Below are positions 43,080 to 56,079 of a stretch of 64,000 nucleotides of DNA, piece after piece. The position numbers and the translations under genes are program-made. The first letter of the stretch is position 1; each line of letters starts with the position of its first letter. A model generated the notes under the pieces. That model saw only the letters and a program-made list of their open reading frames with translations, was not told the origin of the DNA and did no database searches. The stretch comes from Hermodice carunculata. Taxonomy: Eukaryota > Annelida > Polychaeta > Eunicida > Amphinomidae. The stretch covers positions 36,202,533-36,266,532 of the forward strand of contig OZ026627.1 in assembly GCA_964020975.1 (NCBI GenBank). Reading direction: 5' to 3'.

Positions 43080-46000
43080 CTACATGTGGAATTAGATATT
43101 CATATCTGACTTGTCAGTCAGCCGAGGTTACGTGTTGCGTCTTTGTCCGTCGTGGGTCTGTCCGCCTATGGTCCAAAAATGGCATTATCCGCCTCACCAA
43201 CACTGTTGACCATCTCCACCTCAAACTTGGTGTGAATGTACCTTAGGTGTGTGTCTGCTAAGTTTGTTTGGTACTAGGTGATTTCTAAATTTTTACGATT
43301 TGTTTTCGTTCAGTTGAAATGGCCTAGAGACACTTCTGCGACTTTTTTGTATTTTTTGTGCGTATTTGATGTTTTCGACTTCTCCAAAATAGTTTTGCAG
43401 ATTGTGTTGAAACGTTGTGCAAATTTATCATGCGGAAGGGCTAATTTTGTTCAATAGGTGGTAATGCCGCTGATTCTGGAGTTTAACATTTTAAAAAAAA
43501 TTCTGCTACTTGTCGGTTGCTGCAGTCATTGCTGCTAATTATAATGTAGGTCAATGGGAATTGTAAAGGTAATTCATATTTTTGACATCTTCCCTAAAAG
43601 CGGATTCACTTCAAATTGGTGGGAATCAGCCTTGGGTGGGTCTCCATCGAGTATCTTAAAATGGTCGTGCTCCAGGTTTTTTGTGCAAAATCCTTTCTAA
43701 AAATCGGCTTCTCCGAATCCAGTTTCTTCAAAACTGTATAGGGGCACTCCTGGGGTTACTAAACCTTAATTTAAATAAAACCTATTATTTTCAGGAGGTG
43801 ACACTCATTGCTTTGATTATGAACTAGGATTCATACTTATCTTGAGACTGCTTGAAATTTGCCATATTTCCAACAACACTTTCACTTTCGACCATTAACC
43901 AATTAGACATATGCTTACTTTTCTTTAGTTTTACAAAATGAAATAAGATCCTCACCTGAGGTAGAACGACTGTTCATTAAAGATTTATTTCCCGTTTGGG
44001 ATATATATTTGTAGAGTCCACAGTAGGCCCTGCATTCTTATTTCAGGGCAATAAAGCCCTGAAATTACATTACAACGCCAAGTCTCGAAAGGCTGTGAAA
44101 ACTTATTTCATATGAAAATAATCTGCTTACGAAACTATGACGGGCAAACATGACCATGTAGTAATTTTATCTAAGCTGACATGTCTGAGAACATTCTGTC
44201 TCGATTTATTGTTTGATTTTGCTCTTTACTCGGGAAATACAGATAGATTTCCAAAGTTTGAGATAAATTGAAACAAGTGGTTGTACTGTTTTCCGAAGAA
44301 GTTTTATGTTCAAATATTATCAATATTTTGATGAAACAGTCTTGAAATTGAGAATGACAGCTTGGAGGGTATTTGAAACTCTTAATGTCATGTTTGATCA
44401 GCTGAATGACTTGAGTTAATACAAAACAAGATCCATCAGAAAAAGTTTATCATGCCAACAAAATGAAATTCTTGGTTATGTATTTCCCAGAATTGCGTTG
44501 AAATATTGCTTCGACGATATACCATGTTCAGTTTCTCAACTTTTTGATAAATTTGCTGTGCGAGAACATTTTTCAAGTACCTTTTCCCTGCTCTGAAAGA
44601 CTTATATGCAGACTCAGAACAGGTTGCATAAAACATGTGACCTTTTAATGGAAGTCAAATGACATGGAAAATGTAAAACCAGACCTCATAAAAGTGGTAT
44701 TTACATGCAAGGAGGGGCTACTGTACACGTGTTCATACTTTAAACGACAATCCCTATGACAGGCAAACATGACCATTTAGTAATTTTAGCTTAGTTGACA
44801 AGTCAATCAGCTGAGCTTATAGGGTGGTCAGCGGAACTCTACTTCGCATGGGTTCCCACCAAATGGTCATGATCCACTAATTTTTGGGGTCAAATTTTGG
44901 ACAAACTCTTTAAAATCTTCTCAAAATCTGTCACTGGTACACTTCTGGGGCCTCAGACCTTAATTTGTTAAACATTTAACAAGACATTGTGTGTATTCGG
45001 TTTTTATGACTTCTCCATGTGAATCAGATCCATCTAAAACTTGGTGGAATTGTAGCTTGTTGGAGCAAAAGTGTTGACAAGGTGGTGATCCCTGATTCTT
45101 AAGAAATTTTTCCATTCTAGTACTCGACTTATGCATGCGCTCCTGTTGATTCTTATATTTACATTTAACATCAATTTCTATTGACATAAGAGTAAGTATT
45201 ATCATTGATAGTTGATTTAAAATCGTTTTTAGCTTGTTAATTTACAAAAAATCGCCTTTTTGTTTACTAGTGGGAGGAGCCAAGTAGGCGGGGCTACTAC
45301 ATCAGCCATCAGTTGTCAAGGCAACTCCTGGAACACAAAACTAGGAAAAAAATAGTTCCGAATAACACAGCAACTTTATTTCAATAAAGCTTGCAAAACC
45401 GGTAAAAGAAAACATTTAGGCAAGTTTTGACGAGTAGATATGCAACTCTTGGTCATCTGATACCGTCTTCCCATTATGCTTAGGCCTATGAATCAAACGC
45501 TTCGGCAGTACTTTCGGCGGAAGCTTAAATAATGACAAAGTGCGTTAAGAAGCCACATATTATTGCGCAGCACGTTGGTTGCACGAGATGCTCTAGTGCA
45601 ACCATTGCCTCATGAACTACACTACCGTTCCTATTCTTTCAATGCTAACAAAAATAACAAATGTAAATATTATGGATTAACTCAAGCTTCGTAGGGATGT
45701 ACCTTAGGTGGTTTTTTATGAACTTTATTCAAATTGTCATGCTGCATTTCCTTTTTTTTTGGGGGGGGGGGTGGTAGGAAGTGGGGGTCATTGGTAAAAC
45801 CTTAAAAAAATCTTGTCCAAAATTTCTTGGCCAATTCCTTTAAAATTGCACAGAGATCCCGAGACCTTTTGTTAAACAAGTGACACTGCATTTTTTTCCA
45901 TTTTTTTTTTTTTTCATAATTTTAAGGTGTTTCTGTTATTTTCTACTCATCAAAAGTGTCACCAGAATTGTTCATCATCGTAGCAGAAATTTAGATTGTT

Positions 46001-46600
46001 GGAGCTTTAAACAAAGTTGTATTCTAAGTCCTGATGCTCTTGATCCCTGATTATTAACAGATTTTTAAAAATTCTGGCTCTTGTCCGTTATTGCATTCCT
46101 TCCTATTGATCAACAATTAAATCAATGGGATTGCAATGTTTATTCACATTTTCTATTTCTCCAATACCGTCAAATAGAATTACTTATATTTTGGTAGAGA
46201 TGTATATTAGGTAAGTGTCTACTAAGTTTGTCGAAATGGTAAGGCTCGCTTATGCTTTTCTTATTTTTAATGTTTGTTTATTTTTTTGTAAAATGTTAAA
46301 AATCTTGTGCAAAACTGCTTTGCCTATTCCTTTGAAATTGGAGAGGGACACTTCAGGGGACCTTGAGACCCTAGACTTTAATATATTCAACGGGTGGCAC
46401 AGTGATCCTACCTTCATTCACGAATTTTTAGGAATGTTTGGGGGTCTTTTGAGCTTCGCTCAGCTTGTTGTCCCAACCCCTCAGTTGGATTCTCTTCACA
46501 CTTGTCGGAAATGTACCATAGCTTGGTTTCCACCAAGCCGTCTACTACATGGTGGGGCTTTTGTATTTTGATTTTGAACAAATTATCAAAATTAGGAAAA
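43080..46600 (-). repeat. family A repeats, reverse orientation (several pieces)
   Basis: Pieces at 43090-43750, 44760-45150 and 45690-46570 match family A on the other strand (for example ACCTCAAACTTGGTGTGAAT at 43218 and GGTCTCCATCGAG near 43640). They lie downstream of the receptor stop codon, and part may be transcribed as 3' untranslated sequence. Confidence 0.55.
44040..44065 (+). terminator. perfect hairpin with AATAAA in the loop
   Basis: ATTTCAGGGC and GCCCTGAAAT form a 10-base-pair stem around a loop that is exactly AATAAA, 1.08 kb after the lectin receptor stop codon. It could be its polyadenylation signal; another AATAAA is at 43774-43779. Confidence 0.3.
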
Positions 46601-46760
46601 ATCGGTAACAGGATGTCTATCTGTCAAAAACAATAATGGTGGTCAAAGATGACCTGAATATCATTCCGAAGTTCACAGATCCACTTCTTTTTGTGCGTGA
46701 ATGTAAGGTCAGGTAAACACAAAACTGCCACAGCCCTGCTTTTTTCTATTCTAGGGAAAT

Positions 46761-48039
46761 ATTAATGCATTAATATTGTTTCTATTTGCCTGTCCTGGGG
46801 ATGATCCTTCAAAATACGTATATGTATAAAGTAGACCCTCTGTTCAATGCTGCCCACAATTTGAAGTCAGAATAATTTTCCTCTTGGAAGCAGGGAAGTT
46901 TTGCACATGCCACTGTATCTGACAATCAATAGCTTCTCTTTCAATGTCTCATTTTTGGCATCGTATTTTGTATTGATATCATCTCAAAATCACCACGCAA
47001 ATTGATTATATCTTTTAAGTACAAAGTTGTGAACATGTTTTTGTATCGAATGATTACATGGTTTGGGTGGATGAAGAAAAAATCGTGTGATAATCTATTT
47101 TATGTGTGTTTAAATAATCTTTTGCAAGTATGAAGTGGTATCTGATCAGTAGACGACCTATAGTATGAACCTTCATGTCCTTTTGAAAAATGACCTGTGA
47201 AATGTAAGAGTGAAAGCATTACAAACGGTGATGACTGTCTCTAAAATTGTGACTTTGGTATCCTTCTGTCTACGCTACCGCTTCATTCTGTGCCTGTGTG
47301 CCTGTAAGGTCAGCTGCGTACAGGACTATCACAGTCCTTTTGTTTTAACCTGACATCTTTCTATTCGGAAAGGTTTTTGGTCAATGATAAATCTTCCAAG
47401 CCCCGATGGATGGACAGACTGAATGATCCTGTGATCTCAAGAATAATATCAAGTCAGACTTCTGAAAAAGTGTCATTACTGTTCTGAGTTTCCGTTTTAA
47501 TTATTTCAGTGCCAATCACCACTAAAGCCGATCTACTTAAGTCACACTAGTCTGTATAAAAAAATATCCAGATTCGTATCCTTTGAAAAAATACCTCTCA
47601 TTCGAGTACTCCCATGCTGATAGCTCCAGAGAGAGTACACCGTATCAACAGCTTTTGTGTGCCAAATGTGCGCCGAGAAAAGCTGTTCACTTGTCTAAAA
47701 CATGGCACTGCAAGACTTAAATAAAAAAAAAGAGAGGATCCCGTGTTGCCAATATATAAGCCAATATGTTACTTTTCCCTTTCAAGGTCAATGAATGTCA
47801 AGATCAACAAAACCAAAAGCAACCTTTAGGTATTTTGCTATAAGTGTTTGACAGTAACACCATGTGCCCAAGGGTACCCATAACCGAGATGAAAATCAGT
47901 TCTTTAGATTTGCTGCTGCCCATAAAACAAAGCTCACATGAAACAATTGACCAAGTTGTCGTCGACACTTTTTCAGATTTTGACAAAAACTGACTCAAAA
48001 AGTTGAGTTACATTTTAAACAGTTAAAGAGCCTTTGAGT
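46761..48039. other. no feature recognised
   Basis: AT-rich sequence between repeat pieces; no coding signal seen. Confidence 0.4.
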
Positions 48040-48490
48040 GCGTTGTTTTAACCAAATTCAGTGGAGACCCCTTGGGTACTTCCCCACTATGTTTGAAGTA
48101 AATGTGGTCTACGGTTGTGGGGAAAATGAAAATGTGACGTGCCACTGCAAACAATATTGAGGTACATAGTAATCAATCAGAATAACTCCATTAACATACG
48201 AGTAACGAATTTGAGTAAGTCCATTAAATATAAACGATCCAAAGCAACGCTACACAGAGTACAGCTTCATTTTTCCCAGTCACAAGTTTCATTTCCACTA
48301 AGTTTCATGATAATCTGATGGACGATCTGGGAGAGGCTGAAAATTGCAAACAGACACTAAAATTCATAAAACATAGGAAAAATGGCAATGGCACATGTAG
48401 AACCGCTTAAGGTTCATGGATACCCACAAGTGTCCCTCTGCAATTCTGAAGCAACTGGGCAAGTGTTTTCATGCATGAAGGTATTGTCTT
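48040..48490 (+). repeat. family A repeat, single forward copy
   Basis: Blocks CAGTGGAGACCCCTTGGGT (48060), ACATAGTAATCAATCAGAAT (48163), CACTAAGTTTCATGATAATC (48295) and GCAATTCTGAAGCAACTGGG (48440) appear in the family order. Confidence 0.55.
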
Positions 48491-48614
48491 GTTTCCCGTT
48501 TCTTATTTTAAGAGTGTTTACCAACAATGAAAGCTTACATTTGTATGGATTTTCACACACACTAGCATTGAAAAAAATGTTTGCAACACACCCGAACCAT
48601 TCAAAATTAGAACA

Positions 48615-48869
48615 TTGGTTCAGGACGTGAAAATTTTAGAATACTGTGTTACATTTCTAACAAAGAAAAAACTTAAGAAAGCACATAATGCAAGTATTTT
48701 CCCGAAGAAGGATCAGTGTAATGTTTCAGCAATGCATCATTACTTCTCATCAGTATTTGATGAAACAAGGCGCTACGATTTGCTAAACAGTGGTTTTTAC
48801 TATCTTAGACCGCCTCTGCTGCCAGAGAAAGACGGTCTCGTAAATATAAATAAATTAACAAAGGAGTGA
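48615..48869 (+). other. open frame of unknown status (84 codons)
   Basis: Encodes MVQDVKILEYCVTFLTKKK and onward, including YYLRPPLLPEKDGL. It is not low-complexity and not recognised. No flanking splice sites or neighbours support it as a gene. Confidence 0.15.
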
Positions 48870-49485
48870 AATGTCTCCAAAGAGTAAAAAAACTGGATAG
48901 GTGGTATTCATAACAGATACCGCCGTCTTAAACGTTCTAGCTTTATAAAAGACATAAATTCATGTTCAATATTGAATGCAAATATTGATACCCATGGCAG
49001 TACATATTTTTATTCTCCAGATGTACGGTTGTGGTCACAAAATATTTGAAAGGCCTAATAATAAATCGTCTTTTTTAAAACATATGGCCACCAGTGTTAA
49101 GGTATGAAAAAATTGTGGAGTGAACACCACACAATGCATGTATAGCCTATACAAAGGAGTATGAAATTTAAAATATCGTGCACTCCCAGTTTAAATATAC
49201 ACAGCGCTTCTGAGGTCCCAGTTTTTCCATTTGCACGTCTATTTCTTGTGAAATGGTTCGCATTGCAATTACGTAATTCTTTCTTTAAAGGATGACACTG
49301 CAGTAATGTGTGGAGTATTTGTTTCTTATTTCATGTATGGGAACACATGACTATTTAGTTCAATATGGGCAGGTTTGTACGTGTAAAAATTTGAACTGGT
49401 ATTTTTACAATGGGAATTCCAAAGATGTCTCAAGCAAGAAAGAGAAACCCTGCATCCCAGTTTATATATGTCTGGATGCTCTCTT

Positions 49486-49488
<3 letters not shown>

Positions 49489-49554
<66 letters not shown>
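49489..49554. repeat. (GT)n microsatellite
   Basis: 33 perfect GT units. Confidence 0.95.
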
Positions 49555-49556
<2 letters not shown>

Positions 49557-50837
49557 CTGAAGCAAATATCTGACGCATAAAAATAAAGCAGTAATAATAT
49601 TTGGTATTCTAGCTTTATGACTCTATGTGACAATGTTTGTCAGGACCAATGCTACTCAGCCATATAAAAGCAGTGACGGTGTAAATGAGCCTCGTGAAAA
49701 GCGACACCTCAATACCAGGCTTACTTTTTTCACCTTTCTGACCATTACCTAATGGCAGAACTATTACGTGAAATTGATCACTCATTATTTTAGTTACACT
49801 GTCCACCTCACAAAACATTCAACGCATGACGCATATTTTGTGTCCGAGTTTCTGTTCAAAGCACATCTTGTTAAACTATGACTGTAGGAACGGTCTCTTT
49901 CTTTCTTTCCGTGGGTATATATTAAATTTTTTAGTACGTCTGTTCCTTTCTTTTCTCGAAGGGGGGGGTATTGTTTACCAAAATTGTTTGTCATTTGTTT
50001 TTTTTTATTTGTTCATTCGCCTATTTATTCATTTATCAAATGAAGTTACATCAACTCTACGTACACAGGAACGAAGAGCAAAGTGATTACATATATTATG
50101 CCATAACACTAGGTACAAGTTAAAAAAAAGCTGATGAAAAGGAGTCTAATAGGGACATCACCTATGCAATTTGACTCCCTGGGATGAAATATGTATAACA
50201 TGTAGCACAACACATTGACACTGACAAATGATCTAGTAAATAGGTGAATAAATAACCACTAAAAACAAGTTATATAGTGACGTTTGAACTACAATGACAG
50301 CTGCTAGTCAAAAATTGCATTTGTTAAAGTCCAGGCTGGCATGGATTTTCTTTGATACGAGCGAATTTTCTTTGAATAATAAAACATGTATATATCAAAA
50401 TGATACAAACTAGTGATTAGTTCATTTGTAGACTTGATGTGTGAATAGATCGTTTGTGAATTTAGCAGCCAAATAATCTAGACCTGAAGTTTAATGATGG
50501 GGAATTATGTTAAGCAAATTTATTGCACAAAAATGCAGAAAATTACAGGTGGCCACATGGCTATTGCTTTGACCGTGTTTATGTCATATGAAAATTAGTT
50601 ACAAGATTCATGAGCAGACTTCTTTTAACTTTAGAGAAATAGTGCAACTGTATGCATGAAAAGTTGCTTTCTGGGGGTAAACTTGTATTGTTTTTCCATA
50701 CACTATTTGTAAATTTGGATGAAAATTGTTTTTGATCCAAAAGGGTCATATGCAAGTCCTGTAACTTTGAATAGCGGTAATAATCACTAAACAAAAGAAA
50801 ATATATGCAAAAGAATTAGATTAGTGGTGGTAATGTG

Positions 50838-50840
<3 letters not shown>

Positions 50841-50932
<92 letters not shown>
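50841..50932. repeat. (AT)n microsatellite
   Basis: 46 AT units. Confidence 0.95.
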
Positions 50933-50935
<3 letters not shown>

Positions 50936-51779
50936 CTGTACAATAAAAGGGATAAGGTCGCCCAACTGGTAATCAGACACGCATTTTAATACGAGTATCT
51001 ATAATATACTAAGTTTTGTAAAGAGTAAAAGCAGGAATGTCCGCCCGTTTTCTAGGCCAAAAGGGGCGACAATATGAAAAATCGTTAAAAGCACATAAGA
51101 ATAAGGGTTCTTCAAAAAACATGGAAGCTGGTAACAGAGACACCCAAAAGAAAATGATTGCATTCTGCAGCTTGAAATTAGAATCGAAGGGAAAAAACCT
51201 ATTATGCATAGAAATTGTGCACCATGTGCACACGAACAATGTTTACCTTAGGTATAAAAGAGTGTACACAGTGCTTGACATGATTCCACTATAACTGTTC
51301 AAATGAGGTTAATATTGGGGGTACATGGTGTTGTAACAAATGCAGATAGCTCCTGTAGCATGGAACTTCGATTGGGCGAGTTGTGTTACCAATATTGAGA
51401 CAGAAGAGGGCATAACAGTCCGGACGAATGTGAGCAATGGTGCTCATGAGATAAAACGGAAGTGTCATTCCCGCTTTTTTTCTGACAACTTTTATCTTGG
51501 GAATAGAAGCCACCATAACAAGTCACTCTACAGATGAAACCCAATGACATGTTGGCACATTTGAGTTAAATTATGCAAAGCAAGTCCGGATGTAATGGCT
51601 CGTGTGAAGACCCATGTCGTTGATTGGTTTACAGCCAGGGTCATTAAGGAATTCTAATCTGGGATTTAAAGACTGCTATGCCTCATGAAGAGAATATATT
51701 TTAAGGAAAAAATGTCTGTGCTTTTTCATTGACTGCAAGTATACATTGCAACATATAGTCTCTGAACCACTTGCTTTCC

Positions 51780-51782
<3 letters not shown>

Positions 51783-51814
<32 letters not shown>
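51783..51814. repeat. poly-T tract
   Basis: About 32 T in a row. It could be the poly-A tail of a minus-strand retrocopy, but no element is recognised beside it. Confidence 0.8.
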
Positions 51815-51815
<1 letters not shown>

Positions 51816-52299
51816 TAAATGGTTTGTGGGTTCATGCTTTTTAATAAAAGTAGGCCTGTCTGTTAAGTTCATTCTATATTTCCATGAAACTAATATAACC
51901 ATTTTAACTTATTCCTCTCATAAATAACATCCCTTTTCTACCAGAAAGATCAGGTATCATTTTCCTTCATTCAAAGAATTAAGTCTTGTATACAAAAAAT
52001 AGAGAAGTAACTCCAATACAATTATTAACACACCACCCCCGAAAGCTCAATGTTTTTCAGGCAACAAAGATTTGGATATTTGTACTTTTTTCTTCAAAAG
52101 ACTTTCATGTTTAACTTTTATGTTGCTACACCAAGTATTTAAAGTGTACTTTGGTGCTATTAACATAAATCCCCTCACGCCTAGGTGCGTCCTGCGAACG
52201 ATACCCCCATCCAGTGGAAGTGAGAAAGTGTTTTGGCTGGTTCTGACAAAAAGAGCCGATTAAGCAATGAATATCAAGTTGATATGAGCCTGGACAAAA

Positions 52300-52990
52300 G
52301 TATCAAAAGTTAACGGCATGAGGAAATGACAAAACAGTTCGAAATAATAGGAAAACAGGGCAGGTAAATCTCAACACTCGGTGATCATGGTGATAAGCAT
52401 GTAGAAGTGCAAGGCGATGTTTTCCCAGTGAAAGAGCGGGCCACCAGCTGGCAACTTCAAGGCCGAGGTTTGGATGAGGGATCAACGCCTCCTCCTTAGC
52501 CAAAGTTTCTAGGTTCCCTACGAAGAACTTATGATGAGAAACAACAAGCTAAGGACATACAACAAGGTTATCGAAACCAAGAAACAAAGAAAAGGAACAT
52601 CGCTTAGTAGATCATAATCCCAGGTAGCTCGCAACTTCGACCTCCACGACCAGACTCATTCATTCGAGTAAATGACAAATAGTACAAAAGATGCCGATAT
52701 TTACATGAAATAAAGGTACTGAATGAAGGACAAATTTGATATCACCATCCCGCATTTCATTACAAAGGACGTAAAAAACTGCACCCACGAGATCGGCGAT
52801 TGCATAGAAATTCTTTGTGACCTTGTAAAGTCAAAAGATATTTCCCAACGGGTCATCATGTGATCCGCACTACCCAAGGCTGACGAAAAGGACTGGCATC
52901 TGAGAGGACAAAGCTTCTAAATCATCAGCTAGTCTACAACCTGTAGGTCGAGAAAACAACGTTGTGAGCGACCACATGGTAAACCCAAAA
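52300..52990 (+). mobile_element. possible LINE ORF1 relic with esterase-like region
   Basis: Translated pieces around 52735-52985 (THEIGDCIEILCDLVKSKD; then SALPKADEKDWHLRGQ) recall the SGNH/esterase-type domain of some CR1/L2 ORF1 proteins. The active-site Ser block is not seen and the frame is broken. This is a weak call from memory of the family pattern. Confidence 0.25.
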
Positions 52991-53562
52991 AAAAACAAAC
53001 AAACAAAACAACAACAAAAAAAAACAAGAGTTTTCAATAATATAAAACATTCAACGCGGGCAGAGAGATACCCTTTTCACATAACCATCACCATCCGCCC
53101 ACCCGCCCGCGATCCACTCGGTCTGTCCCTTCTGTTGTAAATTCTCAGCTATTTTTCTAAAGGCTGTCAACCCATTATTAAACAAATGAGTGATATGACT
53201 AAAAGCAAATACAAATGACGTACCTCAAGTAACTTTAAAGTGGAAAACACAATACAAAATTTTGTATCGGAAAATCCATGGTCAGACTCAAAGTCTGTGA
53301 TCACTAGATATCAAAATTTTATGATCTAATCTCCATTGAATGATTTAAAAACATGACATGCGAAGTTTGACTGAAACACACAAGCCCTGAAGCTAAGGTG
53401 AACATAGACGGCTTTACTAAGTACCAAAGCATAAATGGCAAGCATACACAAACGTGATACCGATATTGCAGGCGCTATACAAGTGTTTATGGTAATAAAC
53501 AAATTGTATGAGGTGTTGAATTTCTCGAAATTGAACACATTGACATAATCTCGATTAAAATG

Positions 53563-53619
53563 AAATAAATAAATAAATAAATAAATAAATAAACAAATAA
53601 AACCAAATAAATAAATGAG

Positions 53620-53682
<63 letters not shown>

Positions 53683-53683
53683 G

Positions 53684-53742
<59 letters not shown>

Positions 53743-53743
53743 G

Positions 53744-53806
<63 letters not shown>

Positions 53807-53807
53807 A
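53563..53807. repeat. (AAAT)n microsatellite
   Basis: About 60 tetranucleotide units with a few GTAA and GAGT variants. It explains the long minus-strand frames of YLFI repeats. Confidence 0.95.
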
Positions 53808-54757
53808 GTATACATATCCCCAAACAGTTCTACATTGCAACTTTGACAATTTGATTTACTATTTAAAAATATTGCAGAAATTACTGGTAAAAAAACATGG
53901 AAAGAGTATAATGATGGGAGGCTTCAATACAGATTTTGATGTTGCATCACCACACAAAACAAACATTACATATACCCCTGGCCCTCTATCCAGTGATGGC
54001 ATAAAAACACGAGTAGTCGAGAAACAAAAGGAAGATAAAGGAAAACTAAAGACCATAGTTATAATTAAACTTTGCATATCATCTGGACAACGAAATGTAA
54101 ATTGCTATACACAATATGGGATCTTTTTAGTGCTCTTAAAATGTTATGTATATTATTGTTTTATTCCTACTTGGTGGAGATAAATCAGGAGAGCGGGTGT
54201 CCGCCGCGGCGTATATGCTTCCCCGACTTTGCTCCGTATCCGTTCCCGTCAGTCTGCTTGGGGGCGGGAGTGTATGTGTGTGTTCGGGGGAGGGGGGGGT
54301 AGTCCCCTCCCCTAAATCCTACCTCTTGTGGTAGGTGATACTCAATTACTTAATATATTTATTCATCAGTTCGAAAGATATTTTCATAGTTATAAATATA
54401 TTTTGGAATTTTTCAATTTTATATCAATTTATGTTATAATTGTGACATTTCAGTATCTTGTCTGTTGTCGCTTTTGAGAGATCCGTGCCTGTTTACTGAT
54501 GTGATGTGTGTCTTTGTCAATGTTTGCTTTTTGTAAAAAATATCACTGTATGTATGATGATGCAGCGACAAAGTTCAAAAGCTCAAGCTCTAGATCTTGC
54601 GTGAAATTGGAGAGCGTGCAATTATTTTCTTGTGGAGGCAACATGACCTTGACCTTGACCTCGACCTCATGGATTTTGCATGTAATCTTTAAAAATTGTG
54701 TGTGGATTATTGAAAATTAATCCATAGGACATATTTTAAGTGGTAATATTTCCAGTT

Positions 54758-55050
<293 letters not shown>

Positions 55051-55455
55051 TAAATCAGTCCATCCGTCTGCGTATTTGTATACACGTGTAGTATATACAC
55101 AATTCCCCACATTTCATATTTACCATTACCATACGCAAAAATTTTTGGATCACTTCAGGTAAAAGCAAATAAAGTATTTAAGAGCTGATGGAGTGGGCCT
55201 ATTCACGGTATGGTATATTAAAGAGGAAAATACTGACTTTCCATCGGTGGGTTTTTGTATAAAGTATGTGAAGTATACATACATACGTGTACGTAAATAC
55301 ATGTACACACATGCGGCAGGGTGTATTATGTATATGCAGCACAAATTTAGGTATATACGGTAGTGTCCTTTCAGACCACCGATGGGACGGAAGATAAATC
55401 TTCATAAGGGAGCGGTCTTTTCCTCGAGAGATCTTCAAAGGGGATTACACTTTAT

Positions 55456-55458
<3 letters not shown>

Positions 55459-55539
<81 letters not shown>

Positions 55540-55563
55540 ATATATATGTGTATGTATATATAT

Positions 55564-55629
<66 letters not shown>
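55459..55629. repeat. (TA)n microsatellite with TATG/TACA interruptions
   Basis: About 170 bases, with near-symmetric interruptions around 55526-55575. Confidence 0.95.
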
Positions 55630-55631
<2 letters not shown>

Positions 55632-56079
55632 GTAACACAAACAACGACACAACAAAAAAACAGTGCGGGCAAGGGGGCTTTTTCTTCGCGATCCCTTGCG
55701 ATCGCAAACATTTAGTTTATATTTAAGCATCTTCGTATTTTAAATTCTTTGCTATCGGACAATGGAGTCCAGTGAGGGACTTACATGATCTCGCTCCACT
55801 GCCCCGGCAAAGCCGATATGTGTCCAGCGTGGAGTACTTAGGGTTTATCATCTACCTTCACAAAAGTGTTCAAAACACAAGGGAAGAGCGAATAGAAGTC
55901 CAAGCCATGCAATGACTAGGTGTGTCGGACATTAGCTCTTTAACTTTCATCTGAAAGATCCCAGTAAATAGACGAAACAAAGGAAAGGATACTTTAACAA
56001 GACAGCTACGCATGTGTTACTCTTGTTCTATGAATATCCCCCATCAAGGAAATATATCAAGCACAAAAGAGAAAGTTCA

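Larger units (their letters stand above)
48870..52299. other. intergenic, microsatellites and unassigned open frames
   Basis: 51010-51540 is open in several frames on both strands without a recognisable product or splice sites. Confidence 0.4.

Noticed and set aside
51037-51537. Open frames on both strands
   Set aside because: Nothing recognisable and no splice context; kept only as an interval note.
53326-53849. Long minus-strand frames of YLFI repeats
   Set aside because: Translation of the (AAAT)n microsatellite; tetranucleotide units give stop-free frames by periodicity.
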